Shown: piece by piece, positions 38,047 through 47,356 of the stretch
Numbering within the stretch: the stretch's first letter is position 1
Layout: the number at the start of each line of letters is the position of its first letter
Origin: Opitutaceae bacterium
Lineage (GTDB): Bacteria; Verrucomicrobiota; Verrucomicrobiia; Opitutales; Opitutaceae
Reading direction: 5' to 3'
NCBI GenBank assembly: GCA_005792355.1
Contig: SXSC01000245.1
Span: 1 to 64,000 of the forward strand
Length of the DNA stretch: 64,000 nt
Program-made: the position numbers and the translations under genes
Notes under the pieces: generated by a model
Database searches by the model: none
Told to the model about the DNA's origin: nothing
The model's input: the letters and a program-made list of their open reading frames with translations, nothing else

Positions 38047-40026
38047 CTATTTCCACAGGTCGAAGGTGCGCAGTTCGACGGACTCCAGCGCAAACGTGGT
38101 GGCGCCAATCTGCGGATCGTCGGGCACAAATTGAAACACCGGCGTCGCGCCGGCTGACGCCTGCACGTAGCGGGTCACGTCCACCACCGCCTCCCTCGCC
38201 GACGGGCCGAGCGTGATCTGGCCGAGGAGATCGGCGCGCGCCGGGTCGCCCGTGCCCCCGTAAACCCGCAGGCGGGCCGTTGACTGCGCTGCCGCCCGCA
38301 CCGCCAGCAACCGCCGGCTGCCGGCTGGAGCGGCGGCGGCCGACACCTGCCACTGCGAATCGGTGGATTTGGTCGCGGCCACGACCTGTGGTGCCCCGCG
38401 GTGGCGTGGCCAGACCGTTACGAGCGCCACGGAGTCGGCGTCCAACTCCAGCGTGAGCCGACCGTCGGCCGGGAGCGCCGTCGAGCGGCGCACGTCGCCG
38501 TGATGGGCGGCACTCACTTCGTCGATTACCGCGAGCGTGCCCGCGGGCAGGTGCCAGGCCGCGAGATCGAGCGCGAGGTTGCGCGCCTGCTTGAGGTTGG
38601 CGGCCAGCAGCGTGTACGCTCCGGTGGTCGCGTCGCGCGCCGCGACGGTGTGTACGTCGGGGCTCGCCGCAGCCGGCGGCGCCAGGCGCACGCGCGCGCC
38701 CGCAAAGCCGCGCATGAGCAACCGCACCGCCTCGGCTCCCTTGGTGTTGCCGAGGATATTTTTCCGGGAATCGTCCGCCGCGATGAAGTGGGTGCCGTTC
38801 TTTTTGACCCCGCCGGCGCCTTCGTAGAAATTTTGCGTGAGGCGAAACACGTAGATCTCGTCGATGCCCGCGTTGACATAGGCCGCGGCGACCGCGCCAA
38901 ACGCGGCGTAATAGGCCGGCGTGTCGAGGGTGGCGGTCGTCTTCGAAAAGTTGGCGGCGGTACTGACGTTCATCTCGGAAACGATGATCGGCAGCGGCGT
39001 GCCCGCGTTGGCCCGCGCAATCAGCCCGCGCAACTCCGGCAGACCGGTGGCGATGCGCCCGGGTTCGCGCCCGTAGTTCTGAAACGCATACGTGTGAAAC
39101 AACGGCCACGCCCACTCGCTCCGGGCCGGAAAATCATCCGTGCGATGACGCAGGAGCAGCTCGCCCCAGCCGACCACCGCGTCGCGGGTGTCGGGCCGCC
39201 CGGTGCGGGCTTGGAACACCAGGAGACCGGCGCTGACCGGCGCCGACACCTGGGCCCGCAGCGACCGGCCGAAGCGCCGGTTGACGTCGGCCACGGCCGC
39301 CTGCGCCGCGTCGGAGCCGAGCTGCATTTTTTTCAAATAGGCGGCCTGGGTGAGGGGGAGGCTGTTGGGGTGGTCGGGCTCGTTGAACAACTGAAACCGG
39401 GCGGCGCCGTAGTGCTGCGCGACGTAGAAGGCGTTTAGATACACGCCGCGCCAGTAGGACCAGCGGCCAGACCAGTCGGGTGTGCCGTCGGCCAGGTCGA
39501 ACGGGGCGCGGCTGGCGCTGCGCGACATCATGACCAGCACCTCGGCGCCAAGCCGGTGCAGCTCGGAGAGGGAGTAACACTCTCCGACCATACCTGTCGT
39601 CACGCCACCGTAGGCCTGCGCGATGGCGGTGGCGTGTGCCGCACGGTCGCCGCCGGCGAGCGGGTCCGCTCGCAAGTGCGCGCGCGCTTCGGTGAAGCGG
39701 GCCAGGTTCGCGGAGCCGGCGGGCCACGCGGGCGGGTTGGACGGCCAGGCGTCCTGGGACCACCAAAAGCGTGCGCCGTTGAGTTCGCTGTAGCGCAGCC
39801 AGGAGGTGACGTTGCTGCCTGGGAGGTTGTCGCCCATGTTGTAGCCGATGACTGCGGGCGTGCGCCCGACGGGAGCAGCGGAGACGGTGACGGCAACGGT
39901 TGCAGCGGGCTCCTGCGCCCACAGACCGGGCGCGACGAACCAAGAGGCGGCCGCGAGCGTCCAGCGCGAAATCGTTCCGCGTCGCGCGGGGAGAAGGTAC
40001 CAGAGACGCGGAAGACGAGAGCTCAT
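38047..40026 (-). CDS. Secreted protein, TIM-barrel glycoside-hydrolase-like
   Basis: Signal peptide then VIGYNMGDNLPGSNVTSWLRYSELNGARFWWS, FQLFNEPDHPNS, IIVSEMNVS (acid residues in GH-A-like positions). Confidence 0.6.
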   Translation of the reverse strand: MSSRLPRLWYLLPARRGTISRWTLAAASWFVAPGLWAQEPAATVAVTVSAAPVGRTPAVIGYNMGDNLPGSNVTSWLRYSELNGARFWWSQDAWPSNPPAWPAGSANLARFTEARAHLRADPLAGGDRAAHATAIAQAYGGVTTGMVGECYSLSELHRLGAEVLVMMSRSASRAPFDLADGTPDWSGRWSYWRGVYLNAFYVAQHYGAARFQLFNEPDHPNSLPLTQAAYLKKMQLGSDAAQAAVADVNRRFGRSLRAQVSAPVSAGLLVFQARTGRPDTRDAVVGWGELLLRHRTDDFPARSEWAWPLFHTYAFQNYGREPGRIATGLPELRGLIARANAGTPLPIIVSEMNVSTAANFSKTTATLDTPAYYAAFGAVAAAYVNAGIDEIYVFRLTQNFYEGAGGVKKNGTHFIAADDSRKNILGNTKGAEAVRLLMRGFAGARVRLAPPAAASPDVHTVAARDATTGAYTLLAANLKQARNLALDLAAWHLPAGTLAVIDEVSAAHHGDVRRSTALPADGRLTLELDADSVALVTVWPRHRGAPQVVAATKSTDSQWQVSAAAAPAGSRRLLAVRAAAQSTARLRVYGGTGDPARADLLGQITLGPSAREAVVDVTRYVQASAGATPVFQFVPDDPQIGATTFALESVELRTFDLWK

Positions 40027-40045
40027 GGTTTGAGTCGAGGGTGAG

Positions 40046-40224
40046 ATTAAGGGACAGGCCGATTAAAGGTGAGATAAAGGGACAGGTTGTTGAAGTTGTC
40101 GGGCTCACGGCCCAACGGTTCAGAGGTTGGATGAGAAAACGTTTGATCTTCATGCGTTTCCAACCGCTGAACAGTGAACCTTGGAATTATGAACCGGAGG
40201 AGGTGCAAAGGGACAGGCTGATAT
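40046..40224. repeat. Three copies of an AAGGGACAGG motif
   Basis: ATTAAGGGACAGGCCGATTA, GATAAAGGGACAGGTTGTTG, CAAAGGGACAGGCTGATA. Confidence 0.55.
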
Positions 40225-40247
40225 AGAAAACCTCGATTCGCCCTCCT

Positions 40248-40958
40248 TCAACTGATCAGCAGCAACCTCGGCGGTTCGCCGGGCAGGGTGGCGGGAGCGC
40301 GGTGGAGGCAAGGGGGGACGGGGCTGCCGGGATATTCGCAGGCGATGCGCCAGAGATTGCCCAAGCCGAAGGAAAAAGGCCGCGCCGACGGGACCGGGGC
40401 GTAGTGGAGGTCGTAGCAGTTTTCTTTCAGGTAGCAGCGGAAGTCGTCGTTGTCCTGCCCGCCGAAGTGCCGCAGGAGTTCGGCGCGGGTGGCGGGGATT
40501 TCTACGCGCCGTTGCGCCTCGTCGTTGCGCAGACCCTCGCTCGCCGGCCCGTGGTAGGTGCAAAGATAGGTGTCGGCCGGGACCGTGGCGCTGTCGGCGT
40601 GAAAGGAGAATACGTCGGTGACCACCGGCCCTGGTTCCTCGTCGCGGGGGTAGCCGTGGATGCAGTTGAGCACCGGATCGAGGTCGTGCTCCCGGAGTAG
40701 CCGCAGGTCGGCGACGAGGAGGTCGACGGCGACCCGGCCCGCGGCGCTGACGGGAAGGGCCCGCAGGTGTGCTTCGTCGAGGGTCATGATGCCCGCGGTG
40801 CCGCCGAACTGCTTCACGACCTCGCTGAAATCGCCCGGCAGTGTGCGCGGCCAACAGAGGGCGTTGACGCCGTCGGCGAAACGGGTGGCGACCAGTTCAT
40901 GGAAAGTTTCCACGGTCCTGAGACGGGGGTAGTCGGACGGCAGGGTGAAGGGAATCAT
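40248..40958 (-). CDS. Conserved hypothetical protein, DUF1826-like
   Basis: Coding-like 236 aa ORF: FSFHADSATVPADTYLCTYHGPASEGLRNDE, PPCLHRAPATLPGEPPRLLLIS; family call tentative. Confidence 0.6.
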   Translation of the reverse strand: MIPFTLPSDYPRLRTVETFHELVATRFADGVNALCWPRTLPGDFSEVVKQFGGTAGIMTLDEAHLRALPVSAAGRVAVDLLVADLRLLREHDLDPVLNCIHGYPRDEEPGPVVTDVFSFHADSATVPADTYLCTYHGPASEGLRNDEAQRRVEIPATRAELLRHFGGQDNDDFRCYLKENCYDLHYAPVPSARPFSFGLGNLWRIACEYPGSPVPPCLHRAPATLPGEPPRLLLIS

Positions 40959-40960
40959 GC

Positions 40961-41340
40961 GTGATGCCCGCGGGCGCGGAGGCGAAAATCGCGGGGGGAC
41001 TGGCCGAAGCGGCGCTTGCAGCAGCGGGAAAAATGGAACTCCGGTTTGTGGGCAACCGCGCCACCTCGGACACCTTTAACGTGATCGAGTACACGACGTA
41101 CATCAACCAGACGACTTTCACGGGTGGGCGGCTCGTCGAGGGCTGGCGGTTGCAGTCCCATGCCGTGGGGGAGGTGAGTTTTGGCGGACGCTGCCACCTC
41201 GGGAAGATGCGCTACGGAGTTTCTGCGGCGATCAAAAATGTGACGGACGAAACTTATCTCGTACAGAGCTTCCATCTTCCATCGTCGCTGCGAGCGTGGC
41301 GAGTGGAATTTCCCGTGCGGTTTGCGGCGCGGGAAAGGCG
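40961..41340. pseudogene. Mosaic of an AraC C-terminal remnant (-) and a TonB-dependent receptor C-terminal remnant (+)
   Basis: Minus: KPEFHFSRCCKRRFGQSPRDFRLRARG. Plus: YGVSAAIKNVTDETYLVQSFHLPSSLRAWRVEFPVRF. Confidence 0.65.
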
Positions 41341-41350
41341 GCCCGGGAGA

Positions 41351-41640
41351 TCAATGGGTCATGATATAAAGAATGATATTGATCGCGAGCGGGTAGGCGA
41401 CCTTCTCGGAGTGTTTCAAGAAGCATTCCTGGTCTTCCCCTTCGCGTTCCCAGCCGTCGCTGTCGTCGGAGTTGTGCAGGCCCATCACGAGGAGACGGCC
41501 TTGGGCACATAAACCTGACCGCCGCCAAAGCCCCGCCCGCCGCGTTGCGCCGGCAAACTGCCGCCGGCAATCAGGCCGGCGAGCAGCAAGACCATCGGTC
41601 GTCTGCCTAGCTGTGGAGGGGAAGCGCACATGCTGATCGG
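41351..41640 (-). pseudogene. DUF4159-like gene with internal deletion/frameshift
   Basis: Signal-peptide frame MVLLLAGLIAGGSLPAQRGGRGFGGGQVYVPKAVSS and C-terminal frame GRLLVMGLHNSDDSDGWEREGEDQECFLKHSEKVAYPLAINIILYIMTH lie in different frames with the middle missing. Confidence 0.6.
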
Positions 41641-41764
41641 CTGATTGATCGAACCAAAGACCCGATGCAAATCCCCATGCCCAAAACCGAGACCCTTCCT
41701 TTGGAGTGCACGCACCGGCGGCACGCGGGGTGGGTGACCACCGACCGCTGCGGCGCGGGCGCCC

Positions 41765-43249
41765 CTACTTCGCGGCCAGCGCTTTGAGTTCGGATTCGGC
41801 GAGCACGCGCTCGAGGCTGCCGTGCGCGTCCATCGTCGCGCATTCGCGGAGGAGTTTTTCCGCCCCGGCGCGATCACCGGCGAGCAGGCGCTTGCAGCCG
41901 GCGTAGAACGCCGCCTCGCCGGGTGCCGCGAGGTATCGGCCGCGAAAGGCCGCGCCGGCGGCGAGAAACGCCGGCTCGTTCGTTCCGCCGAGCAGAAAGG
42001 CGGACACTTCCATCTTCCACTCGGTGCCGCTCACATCACCTCCGGAACGCAGGAAGACGGACATCGCGCCATTGCCGACAATTCTCGTATTCGGCCGCAT
42101 CGGGCTCTTCTTCATCTGCTCGGCGAGCTGACGCTCCGCCTCGGTTGTCTCACCCGCACGCATCCGGAGCACCCACGTGAGCACACCCGCAAGGGGCTGG
42201 CGTTGTACGTTCAGTGAACCGGCCCGCGTCAGGTCGGCGAGCGCAGCGGAGACGTCACCGTTTTTCCACCGGGCGACGGCGCGGCCGACAAAGGACTCGG
42301 CGCGCTGGGCGTCGAGCTCGATCGCGCGATCGAAGTCCGCGATCGCGCCGGCGGCGTCGCCGCCGACCAGGCGCGCCCGGCCGCGGGCGGTGTAAGCGGT
42401 GAAGTTGCGCGCGGCTGCGGCGATCGCCCGGTCGCAGTCGGCGATGGCGCCGTTGCTGTCGCCTTGGTTCGCCTTGGCGGCGGCGCGAGAAAGGAGTTGA
42501 GCGACCGGGGCGGCGGACGGTGCGGCACCCGGCTTGGCGGACATGAGATCGACAGCCTTGGTGTAGTCTTCGATTGCGCCGTTCCAATCTCCCTTGGACG
42601 CCTTGGCTGCGGCGCGCTCCGTGTAGTCGTCCGCGCGTTCCCCATTCGCGCGGATCGCCTGGTCGAATTCGGCGACGAGTCCGTCCCAGTCTCCTTTCAT
42701 GGACCTGACCGCGGTGCGGGCAAACTTGGCGTTGGCGTTGGTCGGCTCCAACTCAAGCGTCCGGGAATAGTCGGCGATCGCGCCGTCCCAGTCGTGCTGT
42801 GATGCCCTGGCCTCGCCGCGCAAGTACTGGGCGCGGGAGTCCTTGGGGTTGAGTTCGAGCGCGCGGGTGAAGTCGGCCACCGCCTCTGCGAAGGCGCCCT
42901 GACCGAGCTTGAGGTTGCCGCGGTTAAGGTAGGCCGCGCCGAATTTGGGTTCCAGTTCGATGGCGCGGTTGTAGTCGGCGAGCGCCCCCGGCTCATCGCC
43001 CAGCGCGCGTCGCACGGCCCCGCGGTTCGCGTAGGCCACGATGTTTTGGGGACTGAATTCGAGAGCTAGATTTAACGCGGCGAGCGCGCCCTGGTGGTCG
43101 CCTTTCACCTGCAGCGCATAGCCCCGGTCGAGAAACTGCTTCGCGCCGTCGTCCGCTTCGGCGGCGCGACTCGAGGCAAGGACTCCAGAAATCAGGATAC
43201 CGGCGAGAGCGATGGCGCGGAATAGTCGCGAGCGGAACGTGGTTTTCAT
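41765..43249 (-). CDS. Secreted TPR-repeat protein
   Basis: Tandem GALADYNRAIELEPKFGAAYLNRGNLKLGQG-type repeats after a signal peptide. Confidence 0.92.
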   Translation of the reverse strand: MKTTFRSRLFRAIALAGILISGVLASSRAAEADDGAKQFLDRGYALQVKGDHQGALAALNLALEFSPQNIVAYANRGAVRRALGDEPGALADYNRAIELEPKFGAAYLNRGNLKLGQGAFAEAVADFTRALELNPKDSRAQYLRGEARASQHDWDGAIADYSRTLELEPTNANAKFARTAVRSMKGDWDGLVAEFDQAIRANGERADDYTERAAAKASKGDWNGAIEDYTKAVDLMSAKPGAAPSAAPVAQLLSRAAAKANQGDSNGAIADCDRAIAAAARNFTAYTARGRARLVGGDAAGAIADFDRAIELDAQRAESFVGRAVARWKNGDVSAALADLTRAGSLNVQRQPLAGVLTWVLRMRAGETTEAERQLAEQMKKSPMRPNTRIVGNGAMSVFLRSGGDVSGTEWKMEVSAFLLGGTNEPAFLAAGAAFRGRYLAAPGEAAFYAGCKRLLAGDRAGAEKLLRECATMDAHGSLERVLAESELKALAAK

Positions 43250-43331
43250 GTTTTGGTTTGGAAACGTAATTCCTGGCAGTTTGGATCGAGGAGGGATCGC
43301 AAAGAGTTGACTGAAAAAGGTCCCGCGGGGG

Positions 43332-45236
43332 TCAGCGTGGCGCGGAGAGCCGGGCCAGTTCGGCGCGGGCAAGCGCGATCTCGCGGATGTGCGTCGGGCC
43401 GTTCGTAAGGCTGGTGAGATTCAACGCCAGGCTTTGTTCGAAAAATTTCCGGGCGACATCCGGTTCGTTGCCGAGCAGATGCGTCATGCCGGCATAATAA
43501 AATGCGCCGGATTGCCGCTGCTGGATTGAGTTGCTGTGCGCCTGCGGAAAGGTCGAGTCGTCGCCGCGGGCCGCCTCGGCGAGCAAAGTCGGTTCGTCCA
43601 ATTCGCCCGCCAGATAGCGGCCAAGCGCCTTGGCCCAGCGGTCCTTCGAGGCGACCAGCGACTGCTTGAGCGACTGGGCGGGTTCGGCCCGGCCGAGGCG
43701 GCGCAGCAGTACATGGCGCAGCAACCGCACGTGCTCCGCTTGGGCGGGATCGAGCTCGATGCTTCTGTCGTAATCCGCGAGGGCGGCTTCGAATTCACCG
43801 AGGGCCTGCCGGGCGGCGCCGCGCTGGGCGAAGCGCGGTGCTCGTGGGTTAAGTTTAATCGCCTGGTCGAAGTCGGCCGCGGCCCCGGCGAAATTCCCCG
43901 TGGCCAAGCGCAGTTCGCCCCGGCCCCAGTAGCCGCTCAGGTCGGTGGGATGCCGCGCAATCAGTTGGTCGTAGTCCGCGATCGCCCCATCAAAATCGCC
44001 TTTGGCCCGTTTCGCGTCGGCGGATTGGGCCAGCTCGAACGCGCCGAATTTCACCGCGTGCGCCGCGGCCACTTCGTCGGCCTGGCGGCGGTCAGCAATC
44101 GCTCCCGGCAGATCTCCCGAGGCCTGCCGCACGTCCGCCCGGAGCCGATACGCTTCCGCCAGCCCGGGGTTGAGCGTGATCACCGCGGAATAGTCGGCGA
44201 GGGCGCGTTTGAGATCACCGTTGGCGCGGAGCGCACCGGCGCGGCCGAGTACGCCGTCGAGATACTCCGGGTTGAGCTGGAGCGCCTTGGTGTAGCTCGC
44301 GATCGCGCGCTTCAGGTCGCCGCGCGCCTGGCTGATCTCGGCGAGCGCGGCGTGCAATTCGGCCCACCCCGGAGCGAGCGTGACGGCGTGCGCCACGTCC
44401 TGATAGGCGCCGGCCAAATCCTTCAGCGCCCGCCGGGCGACGCTGCGGCTGAGGTAGGCCTGGGGCATTTTCGGATCCTGCTCGATGGCCCGGGAAAAAT
44501 CCGCCGCGGCGCCCGCGAGATCGCCGCTGGAAAGTTTGGTCGCTCCAGCTTGCACCAACTGCTCCGCGGCCTGGCGTCCGGGATTGGGCGCGACGGCGGG
44601 CGGATCCGCGGTGCCGCGTTGAGCTCCTGACTTGGCGACGAGTTGGGCGGTTCGCAACGCCACGGCCTTGTCGTTGTCGGCGTCGCCACCCGCGATGTCC
44701 CCCATCGCCCGTCGAATGGCGGACCGGATCGAATAGGCGCCCGCAGACGCCGGCTTGAGTTCGATCACCTTGTTCACGTCGGTCAGCGCGCCAGCGAGAT
44801 CGTGGTTGGCGCGCCTCGCCGACGCCCGGTGCAGGTAGGCGTCGGTCGATGACGGGTCCAGCGCGATCACGTGGGTGAAATCGGCAATCGCGCCGGCGAA
44901 ATCCTCCGTCACGACCCGGGCTTCGCCACGCTTCTGGTAGACTTGGCCGGAGGTCAGGCCCAACGCGATCGCCCGGTCGTAGTCCGCGATGGCACCCGCG
45001 CGATCGAGGCTCGCGGCCCGGGCCACGGCGCGTTTGAAATAGGTTTCGGCGGAGTCGGGTTCCAACGCGATCGCCAGGCTGTAATCCGCGACGGCGCCCC
45101 CGAAATCGCGCCGGGCCCGTTTGGCCTCCGCACGACTGAGGTGGTCGGCGGCGGTCGGCTGGGCGGCCGAGGAGGAGGCCGAAAGAATTCCCGTCAGAAA
45201 CAATCCGGCGACGACGGGGAGACGGAGGGCCTGCAT
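43332..45236 (-). CDS. Secreted TPR-repeat protein
   Basis: More than ten GAIADYDRAIALGLTSGQVYQKRGEARV-type repeats after a signal peptide. Confidence 0.92.
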   Translation of the reverse strand: MQALRLPVVAGLFLTGILSASSSAAQPTAADHLSRAEAKRARRDFGGAVADYSLAIALEPDSAETYFKRAVARAASLDRAGAIADYDRAIALGLTSGQVYQKRGEARVVTEDFAGAIADFTHVIALDPSSTDAYLHRASARRANHDLAGALTDVNKVIELKPASAGAYSIRSAIRRAMGDIAGGDADNDKAVALRTAQLVAKSGAQRGTADPPAVAPNPGRQAAEQLVQAGATKLSSGDLAGAAADFSRAIEQDPKMPQAYLSRSVARRALKDLAGAYQDVAHAVTLAPGWAELHAALAEISQARGDLKRAIASYTKALQLNPEYLDGVLGRAGALRANGDLKRALADYSAVITLNPGLAEAYRLRADVRQASGDLPGAIADRRQADEVAAAHAVKFGAFELAQSADAKRAKGDFDGAIADYDQLIARHPTDLSGYWGRGELRLATGNFAGAAADFDQAIKLNPRAPRFAQRGAARQALGEFEAALADYDRSIELDPAQAEHVRLLRHVLLRRLGRAEPAQSLKQSLVASKDRWAKALGRYLAGELDEPTLLAEAARGDDSTFPQAHSNSIQQRQSGAFYYAGMTHLLGNEPDVARKFFEQSLALNLTSLTNGPTHIREIALARAELARLSAPR

Positions 45237-45443
45237 GTGACAATGGGGGATGGTTGATGGGGTCGCAGGGACCCGGCGGGACGTGGTTCGCGGGTGCTGC
45301 GAAGGGTGCGTTTTGGGCGCCCGTATCTCAATCGGCTGCCGCCACTTTTTTCGAGGGAAAAAGCGGCGACGGGCGGGGCCTTAGCCAAGACTATTCAGCC
45401 CGTTGGGGGCAACGGGTTCCGACCTTCATTGAATCGATCCGGT

Positions 45444-46376
45444 TTAGATCAGCTCGGCCGCGGGTGGGCGGGGCAGGACGATGCGGATGCGCGTGCCGAC
45501 CCCCACTTGCGAAGCGATCCAGAAGCGTCCGCCAAACTGTTTGGTGACGAACACCGCCTTGGTCAGGCCAAAGCCGCCACCCATCGTGCGCACGTCGCTG
45601 ACATTGCGGGCGCGGCGGCCGAACTGCACCACGGTGGTGATTTCGTCGGGCGGGATGCCGCGCCCGGTGTCTTCGATCAAGAGCCGCAACTCCTCCGGTG
45701 ATTCGTGCGCCGCGAAAGTGACGTGCCCGCCCGGCGGCGTGTACTTGCGTGCATTCGCCACAAGATCTCGCATGACATCCTTGAACACGGGCGGCATCCA
45801 AAGCCGGTCGCCGTCAATGCTCTCGATCTTGAAGTCAATATAGTAGTCCCCCGGTTGCTGCACGGCGGCATTATAGATGAAGCGAAACCGTCCGTGGCTG
45901 TTGCGCGCGATGGCGGCGAAGACGCTCTCGAAATCGTCGCGCAACGTCGCCGGGGAAAATTCCACCCAGCGATCCCGCTGCTGGGCGCGGGCCAGCAATT
46001 CGCGCGCGCGCACCTGCAAGATGCTGAAGACCGACTGGAGGTTCGCCTGTGACTCGACGACTTCCGGATTGGAACGGGCGTCCGGATGGCGATTGAGGAC
46101 GGCCTCGATTTCCAGTCGGATGGCGGCGGTATGTTCGTCCATCGCGCGCGCGCCGGCGAGGCTCGCTTTCGGATCAGACAGTTCACCAATGAGCCGGTCG
46201 CAGGTCGCGAGACCGCGGGTCAGCAGCGCGTCGTTGTTGGCGACCTGCAAGCCGATCAAACTGAGTTCGCCGCGCAGCACGTTGAAGATGTTCAGCAGCG
46301 AATGCATTTCGAGCAGCGACTGCTCACTGGGCTTGAGCGGCGGCAAGTCGACAATCTCGATTTCGCGCATGGTCAT
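45444..46376 (-). CDS. Sensor histidine kinase-like ATPase
   Basis: VMRDLVANARKYTPPGGHVTFAAH (N box), LLIEDTGRGIPPDEI (G1), MGGGFGLTKAVFVTKQFGGRFWIAS. Confidence 0.87.
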   Translation of the reverse strand: MTMREIEIVDLPPLKPSEQSLLEMHSLLNIFNVLRGELSLIGLQVANNDALLTRGLATCDRLIGELSDPKASLAGARAMDEHTAAIRLEIEAVLNRHPDARSNPEVVESQANLQSVFSILQVRARELLARAQQRDRWVEFSPATLRDDFESVFAAIARNSHGRFRFIYNAAVQQPGDYYIDFKIESIDGDRLWMPPVFKDVMRDLVANARKYTPPGGHVTFAAHESPEELRLLIEDTGRGIPPDEITTVVQFGRRARNVSDVRTMGGGFGLTKAVFVTKQFGGRFWIASQVGVGTRIRIVLPRPPAAELI

Positions 46377-46524
46377 GGGTGCGATGTAATCCGCCGGTCC
46401 GGTGGACGGAAAGAAAAAATCATGTGCCCGGTCAGGCCGGGGAGGGTGCCGCCGGCTGATTCGCCATGCGGCTCGAGGGAGGGGCGCTTGCCAGGCGCCC
46501 GCCGCCCACGCGCAGGCCCATCGC

Positions 46525-47235
46525 TCACTTCGTCTTCGGCACGAACGGCCGCACGTGCGCGACCAGCAACTTGTAGCCCTCGTCATTGAAGTGCAGCATG
46601 TCGGGCACGAATACGTCCGGGCGCACGTTGCCGTGCGGATCGAGTGAGAGCCGGCGGGTGTCGATGTAGGTTAAGCCGCGACCGGCCTTGCAGTACGCGG
46701 CGATGAGATCGTTGAGTTGGTTGCCCGCCGCTATCTGCTCGATGCGTTTGATCGTGGGCGAGAGGCTGATGTAGTGGATGGGGAGGTCGGGGAACTGGCC
46801 GCGCACCTTCGCGACGAACGCCTTGAAGTCGGCAAACACCTCCGCCACGGACCAGCCGGCGTTGAGGTCGTTGCCGCCGGCGCGCAGGAATAGGGCGCTC
46901 GGCTGGTACGGGAAAATCATCCGCTCAGCGTAATGGGTGCAGTCCTTGATCTGGTTGCCGCCAAAGCCGCGGTTCAGGACTTTCGTCCCGGGAAAATCGG
47001 CCGCCAGCGATTTCCAGCGAACAATCGTGGACGAGCCCACGAACAGCACCGCGCCCTTGGTGGGCGGATTCGCCTGGTCCGCCGCCTCGAACGCGGCGAC
47101 CGCTTTTTCCCATTTCGCGTAGTCGTGCTGCGTCGGTTTCGGACCCGGCCACCTGGGTGCCGGGGCCTGGGCGAGGAGCGCGAGCGGCAATAAGATGAGG
47201 GCGGCGAGCGAGGGCAGATATCGGGTGGGCAACAT
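46525..47235 (-). CDS. SGNH/GDSL hydrolase
   Basis: AVLFVGSSTIVRWKSLAADFPGTKVLNRGFGGNQI, LFLRAGGNDLN, FVPDMLHFNDEGY. Confidence 0.93.
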   Translation of the reverse strand: MLPTRYLPSLAALILLPLALLAQAPAPRWPGPKPTQHDYAKWEKAVAAFEAADQANPPTKGAVLFVGSSTIVRWKSLAADFPGTKVLNRGFGGNQIKDCTHYAERMIFPYQPSALFLRAGGNDLNAGWSVAEVFADFKAFVAKVRGQFPDLPIHYISLSPTIKRIEQIAAGNQLNDLIAAYCKAGRGLTYIDTRRLSLDPHGNVRPDVFVPDMLHFNDEGYKLLVAHVRPFVPKTK

Positions 47236-47356
47236 GGTCGAGTGGGATTGAAGGAGTACCATTCAGATGGTCGGATTCGGAATCGAGACTGAAACGCCGG
47301 CCACCGAAATTCGAGGCTTTGCAGCGGGCCGGACTTCGAGAATCGTCGGGCTCGTC

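Noticed and set aside
43536-44630. 364-aa plus-strand ORF
   Set aside because: Antisense to the TPR gene; repeats mirror the TPR codons.
41765-45236. Periodic sequence suggestive of tandem DNA repeats
   Set aside because: The ~100-bp periodicity is explained by TPR codons; units are degenerate at the DNA level.
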